Of a stretch of DNA of 64,000 bases, positions 15,601-24,600 are shown in pieces. A program made the position numbers and the translations under genes. The stretch is taken from NCBI GenBank assembly GCA_020002185.1, contig CM034544.1, positions 4,524,632 to 4,588,631 on the forward strand, given 5' to 3'. This stretch comes from Paraescarpia echinospica. Its lineage: Eukaryota > Annelida > Polychaeta > Sabellida > Siboglinidae. Every line of letters starts with the position of its first letter. Positions within the stretch are counted from its first letter, which is position 1. The notes beneath the pieces were generated by a model. The model ran no database searches. It had not been told where the DNA came from and saw nothing but the letters and a program-made list of their open reading frames with translations.

Positions 15601-18600
15601 AGCTCAGGCATAAGCCACAGTCACACAGAGCACTGGTCTCAATGATAGACTCAGGCAGCAGTGTAAGCCACAGTCACATAGAGCACTGGTCTCAATGATA
15701 GACTCAGGCAGCAGTGTAAGCCACAGTCACATAGAGCACTGGTCTCAATGATAGACTCAGGCAGCAGTGTAAGCCACAGTCACACAGAGCACTGGTCTCA
15801 ATGATACTGATAGACTCAGGCAGCAGTGTAAGCCACAGTCACACAGAGCACTGGTCTCAATGATACTGATAGACTCAGGCAGCAGTGTAAGCCACAGTCA
15901 CATAGAGCACTGGTCTCAATGATACTGATAGACTCAGGCAGCAGTGTAAGCCACAGTCACATAGAGCACTGGTCTCAATGATACTGATAGACTCAGGCAG
16001 CAGTGTAAGCCACAGTCACATAGAGCACTGGTCTCAATGATACTGATAGACTCAGGCAGCAGTGTAATGCCACATGACTTAGTGGATTATAATTTTGTAT
16101 TACAGTCAAACTAAACCACATTGCTCTACTGGTGCTTGGTGAACAATTAATTATTGACTCAAGTACAAATACATCAGGATGTTTTTCACATCCATTGTAG
16201 TTTAGGCTGAATAGTGAGCACCATGGAGGCAGTCACTAAACCCATAGGCTTACTTCAAAAGAGTAGTTGGCAACTTGGCAGAACTGGCTTCAAAGCAGTG
16301 AAAGCCCAGTTTAATTGATTTAGTCAATGCAGCAGTCACACTGTCTCTTGTTATGTAAAGTGTCTCTTGTTATGTAAAGTGTCTCTTGTTATGTAAAGTG
16401 TCTCTTGTTATGTAAAGTGTCTCTTGTTATGTAAAGTGTCTCTTGTTATGTAAAGTGTCTCTTGTTATGTAAAGGCCCATCAAACTCTAGGGTAAGACTT
16501 TACCAGGGCCATGCTCAAGTTGACAAGGGGGGTAACCATAAAACCTGGAGAAACTAGTGGAATCTACAACCTAATCAAATAGAATTGTTATGTAGTTGAA
16601 ATTTGGTTTACATGTGTTCAATAGTGATATAAAAGTAATAGGTAAATTACTATTACATTGCTTCCTATTACTATTACATTGAGTTTTTGGTAAACCTATT
16701 GCTATTACTTCAATATTTGTAATCATTACTATTACTATTACAGATTACTATTATCCCAGCCTGTTAGGTAGACCAAATAATATTGATCTTTCTGGTTATC
16801 AGGTAAATGAATGTAGCAGTGTTTATGTCACAATAAGATTTTGTGACATTTATGTGCAACCCTGCATCAACCCAAGCATAAGAAATCATAAACCTTTGCC
16901 ATCTAACCTCCAGCTGTCAGAACATGCCAGGAAATATATTTGTCTCTTATTCAGAAGAAGTTGTGGGTGCAATATTTTTGCAACATTAATTACAAAGAAT
17001 ACGTCAAACTGTCTACCTACCTATTATCAAATACCCACAAATGCAAAAGCAAGACAGAAGAATGCTGACTAGAAGCACTGTGTTCAAGACATCACAGGAC
17101 CAGTTCACTAAGATTACAAGCTCATACAAGAAAAAATCCATCATTAAACAGAATTTATTTAATTTAAGGAGTTTGATCAACATGTAAAAAACCGCTGATA
17201 TATTACAGAGGGCAGTATTTCTGTTACACGTTGGCGAAAGTACCCCGGTGGCACGTCCTTGGGTCGACAGTTGTCACTATAGAAGATCGCTGTTAAGGCG
17301 TGAAATCAGTTTTAATGAGCAAACCAGGCTTATGAGCTCATCAGAATGTCGGTGAAATGGGCCCCAGGTCTGAACGGACACCGTAAGGTATATTGCATGC
17401 AGACTGGTGCTGTCAGAAATAGGTAGCAGACGCCATGATAAGCACTGTAGCCTCCAATGATTGGATCACCTACCTTGATCAGACAGATCTCTGATAGTCA
17501 CCTGCACTGGGCTATAACTTGGAGATTACAAGAAATCTCTGGTAGTATATTTCTGGTGTCAGATCACATATATCAGCCCAACTGGGGGGGACAGGCCACA
17601 AGCTTATCTTTTTAACTACTGCTACTCCTGAGGGGGGTCACATGACCCCAGGAGACACCAACTCTGACTGTCAGATTTGTTTCTTGAATGCAGGCACCCC
17701 CATGTGTTACAGGATATCCCAAGGGGCCAATGAATTACAGTATCATATTGAATATATTGGAATGTGCCAGTTGGTTAGATCACTACGCTCCAGCGAACAC
17801 AATCTACTCTGTGTCCTGCAAGCAAGGCACCGTTGGGGTGACCGGTTGTTTGGTGTGACAGCGTCCACAGAATCTCACTTCAACAACAATGATGGATGCT
17901 GTTGCTAAAAGAAACCTTAAAACCCAGTTTATTTAACCCATTTCATTCTGACAGCTAGTTAGCTGGCCACATTGCTCAGATCTGGACAAAATTACCAATT
18001 TACAGTTGTGATAAATTATTTCAGCGGGTGGGTCACATACTAATTTTTTGCCAGGTTTTGGTTGAAGAAAAGTGTATAAACCCTTACATTTCTGGAATCA
18101 GAAGAGAATTGCCTACTGATGGTGTTAACATTGTTTGTATAGAGGGAGCATATAAGAAGTTATCTCAAGGTGAAGAAGAAGACTGAAAAGCAATAATAAT
18201 AAAAACAGATTGTACATCGACTTTGGACTTGTTTTACCTGTATACAACCACTCAGGATGGTCATATATCCAATGAGAGAAATCTGCCAAATTCATTTCTT
18301 CAAACAGTGGTAAAAATTTCATGTAAATATCTTGTTTCAGTCGGAAGTTACACATTTCTGAATGAATGTTGTCGAGTATGTGAAAAGATATCTTTCCTGA
18401 CAGGGATTCACCAACGCTTCAATTATAATATTTTTTCAGGCAACTGTTGAAGAAAAGTGTATAAACCCATACATTTCTGGAATCAGAAGAGAATTGCCTA
18501 CATGATGGTGTTGAAACTGTTTCTGTAGAGTGAACATGGAGGAAGTTATCTCACGGAGAAGAAGAATGAAAGAAATAAAATAAAAACAAAATGTGTACAC

Positions 18601-21600
18601 AGACTTGGGGCTAGTTTTACCTATTATATAGCCACTTAGACATATCATATATCCAGTGAGAGAAACCTCCCAAATTAATTTCTTCAAACAGTGGTAAAAA
18701 TTTGATGTAAATGTCATATGTCAGTCCAAAGTTATAGTTTTTAGAATGGAAGTCGTCACATACACAAAATTAGTAATTTCCTTACAGTAATTCACCATTG
18801 CCATTGCCTTGGCATTGCAGTTTCCAATGAAAACGAATTACAACACAAGATATAATGTGCATAATAAAATTTAATGAAACAATAACCCTTCACCGAACTA
18901 AGGTAATATAATGTCCATGACACTGTTCATGACATCGGCGATGTCACAGTTCATATTGTTCACGTCACTGACTGCCAAGTGCCAACTCACAAGTTGAACA
19001 GGCTGTGGAAGTGCGTACAGACACACTCCAAGCTGTTGGCACTGGACACAACAGATTCGTCGTTTTCAGTCGTTTTCAGTCGAAATACTGCTCGTACTAC
19101 TGCCGATTTCACTGTCTTCCACGTCGATATCGCTTCCATCACTAACTGCACCATCATCCGCCATTTTTAAATGCCAAAAATCTCCAAAATATCGAACTCG
19201 AACTTCACTCCAAACTTGCAGATAAACACTCGGTTGAAAATTTGCAAATGGCTTCCAAACCGGTAGTGTGGTCATACTGCATCATGGGAAAAATGGTAAA
19301 AGCTTGCTACGATGCACACAGTTTCTATAAATACCCGATAAGGCCGTCACGTGCGTTGACTACGCCTGCAGGCGTATCCCGAATGAAAAGGTTAACTACG
19401 CCCGTAGGCGTATCCCGAATGAAATGGGTTATGGCTTACGTGTGATCCACACAATACGTGTGATCCACACAACACGTGCGATCCACACAACGCGTGCGAT
19501 CCACACAACGCGTGCGATCCACACAACGCGTGCGATCCACACAACGCGTGCGATCCACACAACGCGTGCGATCCACACAATACGTGCGATCCACACAATA
19601 CATGCGATCCACACAATACGTGGGATCCACACAATACGTGGGATCCACACAATACGTGCGATCCACACAATACGTGCGATCCTCACAATGCGTGCGATCC
19701 ACACAATGCGTGCGATCCACACAATACGTGCGATCCACACAATACGTGCGATCCACACAATACGTGTGATCCACACAATGCGTGCGATCCACACAATACG
19801 TGTGATCCACACAATGCGTGCGATCCACACAATGCGTGCGATCCACACAATACGTGCGATCCACACAATACGTGCGATCCACACAATACGTGCGATCCAC
19901 ACAATACGTGCGATCCACACAATACGTGCGATCCACACAATACGTGCGATCCACACAATACGTGTGATCCACACAATACGTGCGATCCACACAAATATTG
20001 TATACATGGTTTAAATACGTGTTATGTTCAGTGCAAATGAAGCCCAACTCACAAATGCCAGTTCATTGTAGAAATCATGCAAGTCAGTTCACTGACAACA
20101 CTAGTTCCTAACTCTACTTCTAAAACTGGTTCCACATCTTGATCACCCCCTTTATACTGGAGTTGTCTGAGGGGTTTCACTGACGACATTAGTGCCTACC
20201 TCTACTTCCTCGCCCTCCCTCAGCTGACTGTTGATGTCGCAGGTGTCGGTGGCCGGCAGTCTCGCCTCAGACAGCGGGATACAGCGCTCAGGCAGCACAC
20301 TGTAGACACAACACAGAGGATCAACAACAACACATTAAAGGGAGACAGTCTCGCCTCAGACAGCAGGATACAATGCTCAGGCAGCACACTGTAGACACAA
20401 CACAGAGGATCAACAACAACACATTAAAGGGAGACAGTCTCGCCTCAGACAGTGGGATACAGCGCTCAGGCAGCACACTGTAGACACAACACAGAGGATC
20501 AACAACAACACATTAAAGGGAGACAGTCTCGCCTCAGACAGCAGGATACAACGCTCAGGCAGCACACTGTAGACACAACACAGAGGATCAACAACAACAC
20601 ATTAAAGGGAGACAGTCTCGCCTCAGACAGTGGGATACAGCGCTCAGGCAGCACACTGTAGACACAACACAGAGGATCAACAACAACACATTAAAGGGAG
20701 ACAGTCTCGCCTCAGACAGCAGGATACAACGCTCAGGCAGCACACTGTAGACACAACACAGAGGATCAACAACAACACATTAAAGGGAGACAGTCTCGCC
20801 TCAGACAGCGGGATACAGCGCTCAGGCAGCACACTGTAGACACAACACAGAGGATCAACAACAACACATTAAAGGGAGACAGTCTCGCCTCAGACAGCAG
20901 GATACAACGCTCAGGCAGCACACTGTAGACACAACACAGAGGATCAACAACAACACATTAAAGGGAGACAGTCTCGCCTCAGACAGCAGGATACACGCTC
21001 AGGCAGCACACTGTAGACACAACACAGAGGATCAACAACAACACATTAAAGGGAGACAGTCTCGCCTCAGACAGCAGGATACAACGCTCAGGCAGCACAC
21101 TGTAGACACAACACAGAGGATCAACAACAACACATTAAAGGGAGACAGTCTCGCCTCAGACAGCAGGATACAACGCTCAGGCAGCACACTGTAGACACAA
21201 CACAGAGGATCAACAACAACACATTAAAGGGAGACTGTTGAATTCAAAAGTCGTTTCTGTTTCATTTAAATATATTACGGTGGTATGTATGTTAAAATAA
21301 ATAAATTATATAGTTTTTAGAATAAAAACAAACAAACAATCTCCCTTTAAAGGTGCTACATCAATTCGATTTTTGTTTGTCTCACTTCAAATTAATTTTG
21401 TGAAAAAACTAGCCTACATAGTAAACATCAAGACATGTTAGCCTGTTGTTTTAGTAAAATCGCTTGACAAATTAATAACTTTAATTCTTGCCCGAGAAAG
21501 AATCAATTAAAGTGATTTTCAATACTGGAATCTACATGTGAATATGTAATATGATTACTCAAGTGTGCCTGTGTTTCCTTGCTCTCTCAAAAACCATGTG

Positions 21601-24600
21601 CCCAACAAATCCCGTGGCTTGAACTTGAAGGTTAAATGTCTGCACAACAGTTGACTTTGGCCAGTTTCCACACGTAACGACCAACATAAGTTATGTTGGC
21701 CATTAAAACAAATGTACTTTTGTATTAAACCGATTGCAGATATTATTTAAACTATTACACATTTGGACATCAAAGAATCAGATACGTGATGTGCTAAAGC
21801 AGGTAAGGACCAACTTAAAGGTAGGCTGTTAAGAGCTTTGTGGTTGGCATGCTGTTATATTGCCCCCTGTAAAGTTGTTTATAATTTTACTGTCGTTTCA
21901 TTTTGCTCTCTCATAAACCCTATATGTGAGTAACAAATCATGAGGGTAGTACTAGAAGGCTAAACGTCGGCCAAACAGTTGACTTTGGCACGTAGCCAGA
22001 TGTCACGAGTAACAACCCATATTTTTGTTTTGTTAAAATGACAGCTTTTAGCTGCTGGTTAAAGTAGCTAAATAGCTCAATTCAGTGTATTACCCAGAAA
22101 ATAATAGTAATACAACAGTGCTCCCAAATGATGACAAAGCCACATCGTCATTATGGTCTGGAACCCTTTCAAAACTGTAAACACTACTGAATCAGCATTC
22201 TGTAGTCAGACATATACATCTCACACACACTACATTAAACTTTGTGATCTTTACTGTTTGTTTTACTATAAAACCATGTTACGCAATATAAACAACAATA
22301 ACAATTATATATATTTATAACATACTGACCACCAGAAACCATTTTAGAATACAAGTTCAATATTTGCAAAAATCACTGTGCTGTCTCTCAAATCTCCAAG
22401 TTACAAGCTAGAATAATACATAGCAAGGACGTGAGAAACAGGGTGAAGCTTCAAGGTCAAAACACTGTCACCACGGTTACAGACATGAGGCCATTCCTTC
22501 AAAAGCAATGCACTGCCATGTCAACAAAATGTTTCATCACAAAACACTTAAATTTCCACAACAAAAAGCAGTTAATTATAATTTTAAACACACTAGGACA
22601 GTCTGTCAGTCTGTTCTAACATAGTTTACTCAGACTGTGAAATAAGGCCCATCTAATCATCATGGATGAGCAGTTTGATTGACCAGACTAGTCCATGTTT
22701 AGGAGCAGTCCCATCGCACTAGCTGTGATTACGTGAATTAACTTATGCTAGTTGAGTGTTGTGATGGAATAAAAGAACAGACAATATGATAGCCTGTTAT
22801 CATATGCAGAGCTAAATATTCCGTCCAACTGTCAAATAGGAAACTTACTGAGCTGTGTACATGCTAGTTGGGTGTTGTGATGGAATAAAACAAAATAAGA
22901 CAATGAGGTAGCATTTTATCACACATCTAAATATTCCAAAAAAACTTCGAATAGGAAACTTGCTGAATGCGGATTTGACACACAAAAAAAAAACTGAAAA
23001 GGTCCATTTAAACAGCCAAATAACATTGGATGTACTTACTCATTTTCAAAGGACACTATGAGTTCTCCATCCAGGACGTTCTTTACAAAACCCTGCAACA
23101 AAAGACAGAACACAGAGATGACACTTCAGTTTTAAGTTTGGTTATGCCTTGAGACCCTGATAATAATCAGGGACAAAACTACCCACAAGTTCACACACTG
23201 GTAAAAATGTCCACGGACCAGTAAAGCCATGAACCAACTAGTCCACGTGTCTACTAAAATTGAATATGTTGCATGGTGCCACCACTAGTAAAAACAAAAC
23301 AAAACTTTTGTGCACCACCACCTAGCACCACCAGACAAAGACTGAGCTACTGGTTGGTTGTGGTATGATACGGTGTTGATCATTTGGAGAGTGGGAGCAA
23401 GAATTCCTACATCCGCTTTTCAGGGTCGGGGTCAATTATAATTCGTAATTGTGTAATTAATTACAATTACGGTGTAATTGAAATATTTGAAAGTATCGCA
23501 ATTGTAACTGATTTTGTGTCGTAATAATTGTAATTGGCCATTGTAATTGCATTAATTGTTCAATTACAATTCAGTTACTTTCCTGTCATTTCTCCAATTG
23601 TGGGTGAAACTCCCAGAACTGTTTTTTTTATTTCATTATGAAAACCAAGGATGTTCCCCTCTGAAATCACCTTCCCTCTCATGCTCCCCATTTTTGGGTG
23701 TGTTATATGTAGTCAGACAGTGACTCTTTCTGGTGAACATGGGCAGATAACAGCTGCCTGGCTGTCCTGCCACAGTCATGTTGCATAAAGCATTTAGCAG
23801 TGTCTTTCCAAACAATCAGTCACCCATGGACAGGCACAGTGCCAACTAGTCATCATTTGCCTTATTCACTTGGCACATTGGAAGCACTGATAGAGAGATA
23901 AAACATGGCTTCTCTTCCATTGGGGAGGGCACATAGAGCTGATCCATTGAAGCACTAGCTCTAGCAGTAGCAGGCTTCAGCAGTTGAAAAGTGTGGAGTA
24001 GGATGCCAAGAACAAATTGTACTAATTGTAATTTAGTTAAATAAGGCTGTGCACTAACACTATCCTTTCACTGTGGAATTATTTTCTAGTAAGCTTGAGG
24101 GCAGCAAGGTGCTGAGAAGCCAATTGTGTGGTAATGATATAAATATGGGATGTTCTCAGATATATCATTAGTTCTGTTTATATTATTTTAAGCGAAACAA
24201 AAATCCATTGTAATTGACAATTATAATTGAATATTTCGGGACAGTAATTGTAATTGCATTTGAAGTGAAAAATAATTGTAACTGAAAATTATCCAGTCAT
24301 GTAATTGAACCCAACCTTGCCGTTATTAAATTTTCTTTTTATATTTAATTATCATGATCCGTTCGTCATTATTCTGCAACATGCATTGTTATTTAACTAG
24401 CGTTGCAAAGCCAGTACTGAAACGAAGGTTAGAAAAGTGCGACTAGGACACCTTAACAAGTTGAAGCACACATGTGGCTATTTAAAAAGTTGGAACAGAG
24501 AGTATGCACGGCTGTCATACGATGATCAGCAGTCGATGATGTTTTGTACATTGTGCCGAATACATCAGATGACTGACACATCAAACAGTTGAGTAAACTA

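Larger units (their letters stand above)
6780..20199 (-). other. Fmr1 intron 3 (13.4 kb)
   Basis: The largest intron of the model, between Tudor 1 and Tudor 2 exons. It carries six tandem arrays (53 x9, 34 x~33, 53 x~44, 19 x7, 36 x2, 18 x31), a pair of 145-bp direct repeats and a diverged 0.3-kb duplication. Stretches 8,610-9,710, 10,200-10,635, 11,775-13,735, 16,480-18,060 and 18,740-19,060 hold no gene I can recognise. Confidence 0.85.

Noticed and set aside
19437..19994. Several overlapping 100-200-codon open frames
   Set aside because: All derive from the 18-bp repeat; no unique flanking protein sequence, splice sites or homology.
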